From assembly GCA_002501805.1 (NCBI GenBank), contig DAOI01000018.1:1-51777 (forward strand): DNA of 51,777 nucleotides, read 5' to 3'. Source of the stretch: Euryarchaeota archaeon UBA463. Its GTDB lineage: Archaea > Thermoplasmatota > Poseidoniia > Poseidoniales > Thalassarchaeaceae. This document shows positions 9,162 to 17,894 of this stretch, in pieces. Each line of letters starts with the position of its first letter. Position 1 is the stretch's first letter. Under the pieces are notes generated by a model. It did no database searches and was not told the DNA's origin. It was given only the letters and a program-made list of their open reading frames with translations. Position numbers and translations under genes: made by a program.

Positions 9162-11864
9162 GTGCGAAATACGATGGTCACAAGGAAGTCGCTCACTTTT
9201 TTCACCGTTGTAATGCTCCTGAGCATGTCTGCCACGATAGTTTCAGCCGATGTAGACATCAATCTTTCTGCAAACCCTAGCTCTGCCGAGGCAACAGCAG
9301 ATGAAGCGGCAGAATATACGATTATTATCCAAAATTCTGGTGATGATGATGCTGCAGTATCACTCAGTACCCAACAAGGTGACGATTGTAACGGGTTCTC
9401 GTCTACCCTAGAGACCACGTTCGTACAAGTCTCCTCCTCATCATCAGAGTCAGTAACTCTGACAGTAACAGTTACCGAACAGGCAAGTGGAGAGTGTGAG
9501 ACCACAGTAAACGCTCAGGGACAGGTTTCGGGCGGTGCCCCTGGAACTCCCTCTAATGCCGATGTAACTGTCGTAACCACAGCTGGCGATGGAGGCGGAA
9601 TTTACTCTGTGAGCCTATCTACTGATGAACCGTCTACCAAGAACTACGATGGAGAGGACAATGAAGTTACTTGGGATGTTGATGTGGAGAACAATGGCGA
9701 GCAACAGGCCAATGTACAATTGGAGATGACATCAGATAGTGACTGTGAGTCTGAAGATTTGTCTGCAACAGTCGACCCCTCCGTCCTTCAGTTGGAACCA
9801 GAGGGACAGGAAGAGGTCACAGTAACAATTGATGTGCCCAACGGAGCAGAGACAGATGCTGGCTTCCATTGTTTCATCCTCAAGGCCACGGTCACCAATG
9901 ATCCGAATGCAGCGGACCAAGCAGAAGACAATCTGACAGTGAGTCTAAACGTACCTGAAATCAAGGAATGTGATGCGTCTCTCCAGTTTTCCTCTCATAA
10001 TCTAGATCCTGGAGAGTCTGCTCCAAACTCATTCGAGGTCGAGAACATAGGGAACACCGAGTGGACGGTAACGGCTAACGCCCAGTCTCTTGATGGTGAC
10101 GATATCTCAGGTTGGATAGATTTCGATAGCCCTCTTAGCAAGCTTCTGGAAGAGCCAGGTAGCTCTGAAGACTCCCACACTTTCACATTTGACGTCACAC
10201 CGGATGACTCTCTTGAGGCAGGAACCCAAGTAGCAATAGGGATCCAAGGAAGAGCAGGATCAGAAATTGGTTGCGAGAAGGTACTGACTGTCACTGTAGG
10301 GCAAGAGTTCGGAGCTTCTATGTCTCTCAGTAAGTCCACACTTTCAAATGTCGAGCCGGGTACTTCAGGAACCCTCTCTATCCAAATCACGAATCAAGGA
10401 AATGGACAGGAAACTATGGCATTAGGTACTTCTGGCGTACCACCTGGATGGCAAGTCTCATTCAGTCAATCCACTGTTACTCTGGGAAGCTCTCAATCAT
10501 CCAATAACAGAGAGACCGTGAGCGTCGATATCTTCGTCCCAGAAGACGCAAGCGCAGAATCAGATACAGTAATCTCATTCACTGTAGGCAGAGGAGGAGG
10601 GACTACACCTTACGACTCGAAGGATCTAACCGTATCAGTCGCACCGAGACACGAGGTCTCTACATCTATGGTTTCGGACCAACAAACTGGAAGATCTGAT
10701 CAGATAGTGAAGTTCCCAATTGTAGTGAATAACGATGGTAATATCCGAGATACTTTCAGACTTCAAGCCTGCGATCCAGGAGATCAGACAGGATGTAGTA
10801 GCCCTATGTGGGAGTCGTCGTTCTCTGACTCCGATGGAAACTCAATAAGTCAAATTGTACTAGACCCAGGACAGTCTTCACAAGTCTACATGGATGTTTT
10901 AGTCGAGGGCGAGGAAGACGCCGACTCTGCGAGAGTTCTGGTAAGAATAGCAATTTTTGGAACCAGTGAATCTTCGGAGCACACTGTCTCTGTGGTAGTT
11001 TCGAACTACAACTATGGGATGGCAGTATCTCCTCAGTCCCCTGGAGAGATACCCGGTCAAATGGATGTGACTCTTCCTCCGGGAGGCGCCCTGTCAACCT
11101 TCTTCTGGATTGATAATACGGGGGATTATCCCGCTGGCGATACCGCAGTAATCACAATCACTGGATCAGAGTCATCAGTTTTCAGGAGCATGTTTGTCGA
11201 TGGGGTGGAGATAGACAACTCTATCCAGATTCCTAAGGAAGGCAGAGTGCTAGTAGAAGTACAAATGGAAGTAATGGAAGGAGTCTCAAACGGTGTATCG
11301 GGAATAATCAAGGTATCAGCGGCCTCAGAGAGAAACGCCGCTCAGACAACTTCGGTCGATGTCATGATTCAAGTAATGACCATACACGATCTCACTTTTA
11401 CTCTGGAGGGTGACGATGAGCAGACGGTGAATTATCCAGATAAGGCATTCTTCACAATGTTTGTAACGAACAACGGCAATGTAGTCGAAGACATAGAGAT
11501 AATTTCAGGAGAATCACTCAGAGGTTGGACAATTGATGTTATCGATGATGAATTCCAGCTTCCTCCTGGAGAAACTAGAGAAATTCAGGTTCGAGCCACT
11601 CCTCCATCTGAACTTCTTTCTGACGACACATACAGATTCACTGTTATCGCTCAACCCGAGGGGATACCCGTTGCAGGACAACCAATCGAACTAACGGTTG
11701 TATCAGTAAAATCAAACTCTTTCCTCGGTCTTTCACAAACCACTCAAGACTTACTGGTTTACGGCCTCACTGGATTCGGAGCTTTACTAGTAATACTTCT
11801 TTTCATGAGATCTAGAGCCGAAAATAAGAGAATAATTAGGGCACTAGATAAAGAAGAGTCCTAG
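9162..11864 (+). CDS. Secreted, membrane-anchored protein of tandem Ig-like (CARDB/NEW3-type) domains
   Basis: This 900-residue protein has an N-terminal signal peptide (MVTRKSLTFF then a hydrophobic run ending near VSADV). About six or seven beta-sandwich repeats follow with recurring N-x-G-N / LxPGE phrases such as ENIGNTEW, ITNQGNGQ, VNNDGNIRD and VTNNGNVVED. These are typical of CARDB or NEW3-type domains. One helix (about 872-890, LLVYGLTGFGALLVILLFM) and a short basic tail end the protein. GTG 9162 is kept as the start because GAGGGT sits seven bases upstream; ATG 9174 is the alternative. There is no catalytic domain. It lies right after the subtilisin, whose stalk has the same kind of domains, so a shared cell-surface role is likely. 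The exact function is unknown. Confidence 0.85.
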   Translation: MRNTMVTRKSLTFFTVVMLLSMSATIVSADVDINLSANPSSAEATADEAAEYTIIIQNSGDDDAAVSLSTQQGDDCNGFSSTLETTFVQVSSSSSESVTLTVTVTEQASGECETTVNAQGQVSGGAPGTPSNADVTVVTTAGDGGGIYSVSLSTDEPSTKNYDGEDNEVTWDVDVENNGEQQANVQLEMTSDSDCESEDLSATVDPSVLQLEPEGQEEVTVTIDVPNGAETDAGFHCFILKATVTNDPNAADQAEDNLTVSLNVPEIKECDASLQFSSHNLDPGESAPNSFEVENIGNTEWTVTANAQSLDGDDISGWIDFDSPLSKLLEEPGSSEDSHTFTFDVTPDDSLEAGTQVAIGIQGRAGSEIGCEKVLTVTVGQEFGASMSLSKSTLSNVEPGTSGTLSIQITNQGNGQETMALGTSGVPPGWQVSFSQSTVTLGSSQSSNNRETVSVDIFVPEDASAESDTVISFTVGRGGGTTPYDSKDLTVSVAPRHEVSTSMVSDQQTGRSDQIVKFPIVVNNDGNIRDTFRLQACDPGDQTGCSSPMWESSFSDSDGNSISQIVLDPGQSSQVYMDVLVEGEEDADSARVLVRIAIFGTSESSEHTVSVVVSNYNYGMAVSPQSPGEIPGQMDVTLPPGGALSTFFWIDNTGDYPAGDTAVITITGSESSVFRSMFVDGVEIDNSIQIPKEGRVLVEVQMEVMEGVSNGVSGIIKVSAASERNAAQTTSVDVMIQVMTIHDLTFTLEGDDEQTVNYPDKAFFTMFVTNNGNVVEDIEIISGESLRGWTIDVIDDEFQLPPGETREIQVRATPPSELLSDDTYRFTVIAQPEGIPVAGQPIELTVVSVKSNSFLGLSQTTQDLLVYGLTGFGALLVILLFMRSRAENKRIIRALDKEES

Positions 11865-11924
11865 CACTTCTACTGACTTCACACCGGATAGGCTTATTGC
11901 CCAATTTCAGGTGGCTCACCTTAA

Positions 11925-11941
11925 CGGTCCCTACGGGACCG
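11925..11941 (+). promoter_or_regulatory. Perfect 7-bp hairpin just upstream of nuoA
   Basis: CGGTCCC (11925-11931), a three-base TAC loop and GGGACCG (11935-11941) form a perfect stem-loop ending four bases before the GTG start of nuoA. A CTTATTG sequence about 30 bases further upstream could be a weak TATA element, which would put the transcript start near the hairpin. A 5' leader structure or an operator dyad are both possible; this is inference from sequence alone. Confidence 0.4.
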
Positions 11942-11945
11942 GTGG

Positions 11946-12395
11946 GTGTTTGTCTTGTCTACCGTTCCAGAGGCCTATCTCGCGGTTGCTGTGATGGCTC
12001 TCGTAGGCATTGGTTTTCCAGTGCTGAGCTTCGTAGGCTCAGGCTTCTTGAGACCTAGAAAAACCGCGAATGACCCCAACAAACTAAGCTCATGGTTACT
12101 TCCTGGATATGAGTCCGACCAATCCCTATATCTCAGGAGAGAGACTACCTATGAATGCGGTTCAGACCCCGTAGGTGACGCTCATATTAACTTCCATTTT
12201 CAGTACTACTGGTACGCAATAATCTTCTTGGTTTTTGATATTGCTTTCATGTTCCTAGCATTCGGTGGAATCTTAGTTATTCAAGAAGGAGCAGTATCTA
12301 TCTACAGTTCTCTTGCAACACTGACAGTCTTCATCTTCCTCATGGGGGCTGGTGTTTGGCATGTTTTCAGGAAGAGAGGAAGAATATACATCTGA
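11946..12395 (+). CDS. nuoA: NADH-quinone oxidoreductase-like (complex I) subunit A
   Basis: This 149-residue membrane protein has three predicted transmembrane helices and the NuoA signature between helices 1 and 2 (YECGSDPVGDAHINFHFQYY, then FLVFDIAFMF). NuoA borders the quinone-access region of complex I. It is the first gene of a twelve-gene complex I operon; nuoB follows after nine bases. The GTG at 11946 is weakly supported. A TTG at 11955, with GGTGGGTG upstream, could be the true start and would shorten the protein by three residues. Confidence 0.95.
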   Translation: MFVLSTVPEAYLAVAVMALVGIGFPVLSFVGSGFLRPRKTANDPNKLSSWLLPGYESDQSLYLRRETTYECGSDPVGDAHINFHFQYYWYAIIFLVFDIAFMFLAFGGILVIQEGAVSIYSSLATLTVFIFLMGAGVWHVFRKRGRIYI

Positions 12396-12404
12396 GGTTA
12401 GACT

Positions 12405-13001
12405 ATGGCGGACGATGATCAGAATTATGCAGTTTTCAACAGTAGGATGCTTGTAGACACGGTTGGCGACATAACCGATGAGGCTCTGAAGGCTAGTAGA
12501 ATTAAGGACATCATTGGAGTACTAGCTGGCAGGATATTCAATTGGGGCCAGAGAAAATCCCTCTTTCCTCTCCATCTAGGAATCAAGTGTTGCGCATTGG
12601 AGATGGCCGCCGCAGGGGCGAGCCGATTCGACGCTGAGAGATTCGGTGTATTCTTCCGCTCCAGTCCCAGACAGTGCGACGTCCTCTTGGTTAATGGGCC
12701 AATTAGTAAGAAGTTTGCAGATCCAATAGTAAGGCTCTGGGAACAGATGCCAGAGCCCAAATGGTGCATCGCAATGGGCGAATGCGCGATTTCAGGTGGC
12801 CCCTACTTCCAGTCATATAATATCCTGGAAGGGGTCGATACCGTGATTCCCGTTGACGTGTACATACCAGGCTGTCCTCCACGCCCGGAGGCATTGATAG
12901 ACGGTTTCGATAAGCTGAGGCAGAAGATTATCCGTATTGGAGCTAAACCAAGTAGTGATCGTCCAGCAACTCAGAGGCCATTGATTGCTGGAGATTTGTG
13001 A
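12405..13001 (+). CDS. nuoB: Complex I subunit B (carries Fe-S cluster N2)
   Basis: This 198-residue peripheral-arm subunit holds the terminal [4Fe-4S] cluster N2 that passes electrons to quinone. All four ligands are visible: the tandem Cys62-Cys63 (GIKCCALEM), Cys127 (MGECAISGG) and Cys157 (PGCPPRPEA). The RFGVFFRSSPRQCDVLLVNG region is typical of the family. Length is normal. It lies between nuoA and nuoC with nine-base gaps on each side, in the usual order. Confidence 0.97.
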   Translation: MADDDQNYAVFNSRMLVDTVGDITDEALKASRIKDIIGVLAGRIFNWGQRKSLFPLHLGIKCCALEMAAAGASRFDAERFGVFFRSSPRQCDVLLVNGPISKKFADPIVRLWEQMPEPKWCIAMGECAISGGPYFQSYNILEGVDTVIPVDVYIPGCPPRPEALIDGFDKLRQKIIRIGAKPSSDRPATQRPLIAGDL

Positions 13002-13010
13002 GGTCTTACC

Positions 13011-13670
13011 ATGTCCAGAGTAGTCCCTTCCTCAACTCAAAAGTCAGCCGCAGAGAAGATGATAACTGCAGTCGGTAGAATCAAGGGATGCGATGCGGAG
13101 CTTGTTGAGAGATCCAGTGGTACGAGATCTCGTTGGACAGTTTCCATTGTGTGTGATCCAGAAAATTGGAGAGGCCTAGCCGAGAAGCTTCTCACAACCC
13201 ATGAAGTGGACTATTGCTCGCTCATTACCGGAATCCATTGGCCAGATGGGCCAGAGGAAAAAAAGTGGGAGGTGGTGTATCACTTCCTTCGTACGGGTAT
13301 CAAAAACCCTCCTGAAATAGACGGTATTCAACAGCCAATAATCACAGATCCAACTGCGGTTAAGGGCAAATTAGTCCCTCTGGAGATAGAAGTCAGTATT
13401 GCAATTCCAGACACCAGAACTCCTATGGTGGCCAGTGTACAAGACTTGTGGACAGGGGCCGATTGGAATGAGAAAGAAACATGGGATTTAGTGGGTATTG
13501 ACTTCGAGGGGCACAAAGGAATGAGAAGAGTTCTCCAGCCACATGAGACTCCAACCGGATACCATCCTCTTCAGAAGCATCATAATATTCGTTATCACGG
13601 ATTTGAAGAGATGTATGATGACGCTCAGGGATTCTCTAGAAAACCTGATGATGTTGGCAAGGTAAAGTAG
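13011..13670 (+). CDS. nuoC: Complex I 30-kDa-type subunit C
   Basis: This 219-residue soluble subunit of the connecting arm contains the family signature in divergent form: ETWDLVGIDFEGHKGMRRVL followed by a GYHPLQKHH segment. It is a separate gene from nuoD, unlike the nuoCD fusion found in enterobacteria and haloarchaea. It packs against NuoD near the quinone site. Nine bases separate it from nuoB and eight from nuoD. Confidence 0.94.
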   Translation: MSRVVPSSTQKSAAEKMITAVGRIKGCDAELVERSSGTRSRWTVSIVCDPENWRGLAEKLLTTHEVDYCSLITGIHWPDGPEEKKWEVVYHFLRTGIKNPPEIDGIQQPIITDPTAVKGKLVPLEIEVSIAIPDTRTPMVASVQDLWTGADWNEKETWDLVGIDFEGHKGMRRVLQPHETPTGYHPLQKHHNIRYHGFEEMYDDAQGFSRKPDDVGKVK

Positions 13671-13678
13671 GTGAAAAA

Positions 13679-14815
13679 ATGGCAGAAATGTGGATTTCCA
13701 TGGGTCCCCAGCACCCAATGACTCACGGACTCTGGACCTTGAAGATAAAGGTCGATGGGGAAACTGTAGTTGACACGGTCCCCGATCTCGGATACATACA
13801 CAGAGGCGTGGAAAAAATTTGTGAGTCCCGTGATTTCACCCAGATTACCACCTATTGCGACAGGCTATGTTACGCTAGTGCCAACACATGGTCCCACTCC
13901 TACATTTATGCAGCTGAAGATCTACTGGGCGTCGAAGTACCCGAGAGGGCCGAGTATATCAGACTGATAGCAATAGAACTGCAAAGAATAGCTTCCCACC
14001 TAATGTGGCTTGGTGCTTATGGCCCAGATACTGGCAACCTGTCTGTCTTGGTATGGTGTCTCCGAGAGAGGGAGATGATGATGGATCTTCTGCAAGAAAT
14101 GGGAGGTTCAAGAATGCATTACAATTTCCCTCGCATCGGCGGTGTGAAGAGGGACCTTCCCCATGGTTTCGCTCAGAGAGCGCGTTCGAAGCTAGAGTTA
14201 TTCCTACAGAGAATACAGGAGTATGAGGCATTGTATGACGAGAGTACTGTTTTCCTAGTTAGGACACAAGGAGTTGGATATGCCAAGGCCGAAGAGATGG
14301 TCAATCACGGGGTTTCAGGGCCCAATCTGAGGGCCGCTGGTGTAAACTATGATGTCAGATGGGCTCATCCGTACTCTGTCTACAGCGAACTAGATTGGGA
14401 GCCTCCAGTAGAGAGATCCTCGATTAAAGGGGCCGACTGTTACGACAGATACAGAGTCAGGGTCGAGGAGATGAGAATAAGTGCCCTTCTAACTCTTCAG
14501 GCCTTGGATAAGATGCCGGGCGGATCGGATACTTACCACGAGCCCGGTGATCCAAAATTACTCGCCAAGGCACCTAGTCGGGCCCCCGAGGGAACAAGCG
14601 GATACCATCACTTTGAGGACAGCCGAGGAGAGTCCATGTTCTACATCGCAGGAGGCGGAGAGGCCCGAGGGAAGAATCCCTACAGAGTATCGATAAGGTC
14701 TCCTATGTTCATCACGATTCCGTATGCCTCGAAGTGTATGATCGGGTACAAGGTAGCGGATATTCCAGCAATAATGGGCTCTTTCGATCCATGTATCGGG
14801 GAGACTGATAGGTGA
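13679..14815 (+). CDS. nuoD: Complex I 49-kDa-type subunit D (quinone site)
   Basis: This 378-residue protein is homologous to the large subunit of [NiFe] hydrogenases. The N-terminal MGPQHPMTHGLW loop supplies the His that contacts quinone. The TVPDLGYIHRGVEK, LQRIASHLMWLG and C-terminal SFDPCIGETDR segments are all typical. The hydrogenase nickel-ligand cysteine pairs are absent, so this is a complex I rather than a hydrogenase subunit. AGGTGA lies before the ATG. It is followed four bases later by nuoH. Confidence 0.97.
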   Translation: MAEMWISMGPQHPMTHGLWTLKIKVDGETVVDTVPDLGYIHRGVEKICESRDFTQITTYCDRLCYASANTWSHSYIYAAEDLLGVEVPERAEYIRLIAIELQRIASHLMWLGAYGPDTGNLSVLVWCLREREMMMDLLQEMGGSRMHYNFPRIGGVKRDLPHGFAQRARSKLELFLQRIQEYEALYDESTVFLVRTQGVGYAKAEEMVNHGVSGPNLRAAGVNYDVRWAHPYSVYSELDWEPPVERSSIKGADCYDRYRVRVEEMRISALLTLQALDKMPGGSDTYHEPGDPKLLAKAPSRAPEGTSGYHHFEDSRGESMFYIAGGGEARGKNPYRVSIRSPMFITIPYASKCMIGYKVADIPAIMGSFDPCIGETDR

Positions 14816-14819
14816 TACA

Positions 14820-16355
14820 ATGGCAAGTAGTGACTGGTTGGACGTGAATGGCTGGCTCCAATCAATGGTTGGTTGGTCAATGGACCAAACCCATGACCTA
14901 CTTCCCAATGAAGAATATGGACTCGGACCAATAGGTTCTGTTAACCCCCAAAGTGGATTTTCATCAATCCAACCCGCACTCGAGGCGTTTTTCCATGCGT
15001 CAATAATGTGTACAGTGGTCTTCACAACATTGATGCTGACAATGCTTGCAATTCCATATATTGAGAGGAAATTCATTGGTAGACTGATGGACAGGCTCGG
15101 GGCGACTACGACTCTGAGAAGTCTATGGGTCGGGGAGAGCGGAGCTACAGCAGGCGAGTGGTGGGACCAACTTCCATTCGGAATTGGCACTCCCATCGGG
15201 TGGACAATAAACACTCTAAACTCGATTTGGGGAAACGATCACGAACTAGAGACAGTTTCCAGAGTGAATAACAGAAGTTACCATGGATATTGGTTCCTTC
15301 TCCCTGGATTCTTCCAAGCCTTCGCCGACTTTTTCAAATTCGCGACAAAGGAACACATGGTCCCCAAGGATGCTGACAAGGTCGTGTTCGAGGTAGCTCC
15401 TGTTATCATAGTCTCAACTACTGTAATGGTATTCGCCTTCGTCCCATTCGGACCACATATTTACGCAGCTAACCCCGACCTCTCACTCCTGTTCATGATG
15501 GCAATCTTTGGAGTGGCTCCGTTGGGAGTCTTCTTCGCAGGTTGGGCATCTAACAACAAGTACACACTAATCGGCGGGATGAGATCAGCAGCTCAACTCA
15601 CTGCCTATGAGATTCCACTTCTTATCACGGTCCTCGGTGTGGCGGTTCTAAGTGGCTCACTGAATATCATAGAGATTGTAGATTTCCAGATGGGCGAAGA
15701 GGAAGGAAATGTTTGGAACTTCTTCCTGATGCCTCTGGGTGCCGCTCTCTTCCTGATTACCATGATCGCTGAAGTTGAGAGAATCCCTTTCGATATGCCA
15801 GAAGCAGAGGCAGAACTCGTAGAGGGATGGTGGACAGAATACGGGGGAATTCGCTGGGGCCTAATGTTTTCCGCAGAATACATGAGGTCATACGCAGCGT
15901 GCATCCTATTCGCACTTTTCTTCCTTGGGGGATGGGAAGCACCATTCCAGCACACGCTTTCTGACCTACCTGTTCTAGGTGGGGCCTTTACGACAATTTT
16001 CGCAGTAATTCCAGGACTAGTTTGGGTATTACTAAAGGCATGGATTTTGTTTGGCGTGTTTGTTTGGATAAGGGCATCACTACATAGAGTCAGAACAGAT
16101 CAGATTCTTGAATTCGGTTGGAGATACCTTCTGCCTCTATCATTACTGAACTTAGTTATAGCAACTTATCTGAGACTCGAACTATACGAAGGAGGTAACT
16201 GGAATCTATGGGTGCCAGCAGTTGTAACAACTGTTTCGCTAATTGTTTTCCTAGTGTACATTTTCGATGAAGACGAAGAGGCCGCTAGACTGAAGAGTAG
16301 GCCATACAGTACTCAAGCTGTTGTTAAGGCATCTCCTGGGAGTCACAGGGATTAG
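14820..16355 (+). CDS. nuoH: Complex I subunit H with N-terminal extension and extra loop
   Basis: This membrane subunit links the peripheral arm to the proton pumps. At 511 residues it is far longer than the usual 320-350. The first 55 residues are an extension before helix 1. The conserved IERKFIGRLMDRLG loop (81-94) is followed by about 60 extra residues (roughly 99-158, rich in Trp and Gly) before LLPGFFQAFADFFKFATKE (160-178), which normally follows at once. The signature DMPEAEAELVEGWWTEYGG is intact. A charged C-terminal tail (about 480-511) is also extra. AGGTGAT precedes the ATG. Confidence 0.95.
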   Translation: MASSDWLDVNGWLQSMVGWSMDQTHDLLPNEEYGLGPIGSVNPQSGFSSIQPALEAFFHASIMCTVVFTTLMLTMLAIPYIERKFIGRLMDRLGATTTLRSLWVGESGATAGEWWDQLPFGIGTPIGWTINTLNSIWGNDHELETVSRVNNRSYHGYWFLLPGFFQAFADFFKFATKEHMVPKDADKVVFEVAPVIIVSTTVMVFAFVPFGPHIYAANPDLSLLFMMAIFGVAPLGVFFAGWASNNKYTLIGGMRSAAQLTAYEIPLLITVLGVAVLSGSLNIIEIVDFQMGEEEGNVWNFFLMPLGAALFLITMIAEVERIPFDMPEAEAELVEGWWTEYGGIRWGLMFSAEYMRSYAACILFALFFLGGWEAPFQHTLSDLPVLGGAFTTIFAVIPGLVWVLLKAWILFGVFVWIRASLHRVRTDQILEFGWRYLLPLSLLNLVIATYLRLELYEGGNWNLWVPAVVTTVSLIVFLVYIFDEDEEAARLKSRPYSTQAVVKASPGSHRD

Positions 16356-16363
16356 GTGATGAA

Positions 16364-17344
16364 ATGAAAGCTGCATATCCTGATGAATATAATACTGGCC
16401 ATCCGAGAGCCACTCCAAACTTCAGGAATCTGGTCATGAGGCCCATGTGGATGACTCTCAAAACCGCACTTCGAACCTTTCCCTTTGTCGGTCGTTTGTG
16501 GTTCCTCAGGAATGACTATCATGGCAGATCTGCGATAATGATTGATAACAACACTAAGAATAGATTAGGCGATGAACACCCAAGCTCAGGACAGAAGTTC
16601 GCGGCAGATAGGGAAACGAGTCAAATCATGCCTTTCCTAGAGAGGCCAGTCACTGTGATGTATCCTTATGAGAGATTGGAAGATCTCGAGCCATGGCTAT
16701 TCGTACCAGGAAATTACAATGGGAGAATTGGAGTAATCTGGGAAACCTGTACCGCTTGTAAGGCCTGCGTCAGAGCTTGCCCCAACGACTGCCTTCACAT
16801 GACTTCGGAAGTGAGGGTAAACGTCCTTGATATGACTGAAGAGGGCGATGAGTGGCATGGTTATGGTAGCGAGCTAGAAGCTGGGGGCTACGCGGCCAGG
16901 CCCAAGGACGACTCAGGTTCTGAGAACTTCGACCTGATGACAGCTCACGAAGCGGCTCCTGCTGAATATGACTTTGCAGAGATTATTGATCTCAGTGGGG
17001 ACAAGGCAACGGTAAGATGGATGGATGGCTCTGGAATCGAGACTCTGGACTCTTCCGATCTGAAACCAGCAGAGAAAGACATTGTCTCAGGAAGGATAGA
17101 TCTGGGTAGGTGCATGTTCTGTGGACTTTGCATGGAATCCTGCCCCTTCGAGTCTTTCTTCATGACAAACGAGTACGATGGAATGTCGGGATTCACTAGA
17201 CAGGACCTGTGGATGGATGCGGATCGTACTAGGGTCCTACCTTCCACACACAAAGAAAGGGTGGATATGGAACTCGCCAAGAGGGCCGAGAAAGAAAAGG
17301 CGAAACTGGCCCGTAAAGCTGCCAAGGCCGCCGCTGAGGGATAG
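16364..17344 (+). CDS. nuoI: Complex I subunit I (two [4Fe-4S] clusters) with an inserted domain
   Basis: This ferredoxin-like subunit carries clusters N6a and N6b. The first motif is Cys129, 132, 135, 139 (CTACKACVRACP), with another Cys at 143; the second is Cys250, 253, 256, 260 (CMFCGLCMESCP). In typical NuoI the motifs are about 30 residues apart; here the gap is 111, giving an insertion of about 80 residues. Part of the insert (IIDLSGDKATVRWMDGSGIE) looks like a small SH3-like barrel. Total length is 326 against the usual 160-220. The C-terminus is a Lys/Ala-rich helix that could be a surface tail. AGGTGAT precedes the ATG; nuoJ1 starts two bases after the stop. Confidence 0.95.
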   Translation: MKAAYPDEYNTGHPRATPNFRNLVMRPMWMTLKTALRTFPFVGRLWFLRNDYHGRSAIMIDNNTKNRLGDEHPSSGQKFAADRETSQIMPFLERPVTVMYPYERLEDLEPWLFVPGNYNGRIGVIWETCTACKACVRACPNDCLHMTSEVRVNVLDMTEEGDEWHGYGSELEAGGYAARPKDDSGSENFDLMTAHEAAPAEYDFAEIIDLSGDKATVRWMDGSGIETLDSSDLKPAEKDIVSGRIDLGRCMFCGLCMESCPFESFFMTNEYDGMSGFTRQDLWMDADRTRVLPSTHKERVDMELAKRAEKEKAKLARKAAKAAAEG

Positions 17345-17346
17345 CT

Positions 17347-17616
17347 ATGAGTGTGGATTTCGAAGCAATAGTGTTCCTCATTCTGGCTGTAGCTACAGTT
17401 GGAGGGGCCATAGGATGCGTATATGGAAAGAGGGTAGCACACTCCCTTCTTTTCCTGATGCTCACTTTCTTCGGCGTAGCAGGCATATTCGTCCTGGCCA
17501 GTGCCGAGATGCTAGCAGCTGTTCAGATTCTAGTCTACTTAGGATCAGTAATGCTAGTGGTCCAATTCGGTGTGATGCTGACCAGAAGACAAATCCAAGA
17601 AGGTGATATTGAATGA
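17347..17616 (+). CDS. nuoJ: Complex I subunit J, N-terminal half
   Basis: This 89-residue protein has three predicted helices and matches the first part of NuoJ, including LVYLGSVMLVVQFGVMLTRR, the helix 3 region known for a pi-bulge in complex I structures. The rest of NuoJ is encoded by the next gene, which overlaps by four bases (ATGA), so synthesis is probably coupled. NuoJ is also split in other archaea, for example haloarchaea. Confidence 0.92.
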   Translation: MSVDFEAIVFLILAVATVGGAIGCVYGKRVAHSLLFLMLTFFGVAGIFVLASAEMLAAVQILVYLGSVMLVVQFGVMLTRRQIQEGDIE

Positions 17617-17894
17617 GATTCCTATCCATACTAGCCAGGATTGGAACTGTCGGATTCATACTTGTTCTTCTGAGAGAGACCATGATTCATCCCATGTGGG
17701 AAGGGCCCTTGTGGGGAGGAAGTGAGAATCCTCCAACAACCTTTGATTTAGCAGATGCACTATTCAATGAGTGGGCAGTTGCCACACTAGTTCTCGGAGC
17801 TCTTCTTTCCATGGCGATGATCGGATCGTCATACTTGGTGAGAGATGAGAGGTTGGTCAATCTAGTCTGGGACATGGGAGGGGACGATCAGTGA
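17613..17894 (+). CDS. nuoJ: Complex I subunit J, C-terminal half
   Basis: This 93-residue protein has two hydrophobic helices (residues about 3-22 and 46-70) and corresponds to the C-terminal part of NuoJ. The segment LFNEWAVATLVLGALLSMAM matches the last-helix region. It starts within the stop of the N-terminal half (ATGA overlap) and overlaps nuoK by four bases (GTGA). A sequencing frameshift is unlikely as the cause, since both joints have proper start and stop overlaps and the same split is known elsewhere. Confidence 0.88.
   Translation: MRFLSILARIGTVGFILVLLRETMIHPMWEGPLWGGSENPPTTFDLADALFNEWAVATLVLGALLSMAMIGSSYLVRDERLVNLVWDMGGDDQ

Noticed and set aside
14558..15214. Long open frame (218 codons) on the minus strand across the nuoD-nuoH junction
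   Set aside because: It lies fully antisense to two clear complex I genes, has no recognisable domain and no good ribosome site.
17347..17894. Possible frameshift in a single nuoJ
   Set aside because: Both halves have proper starts and overlaps, the lengths fit, and a split NuoJ is known in archaea.
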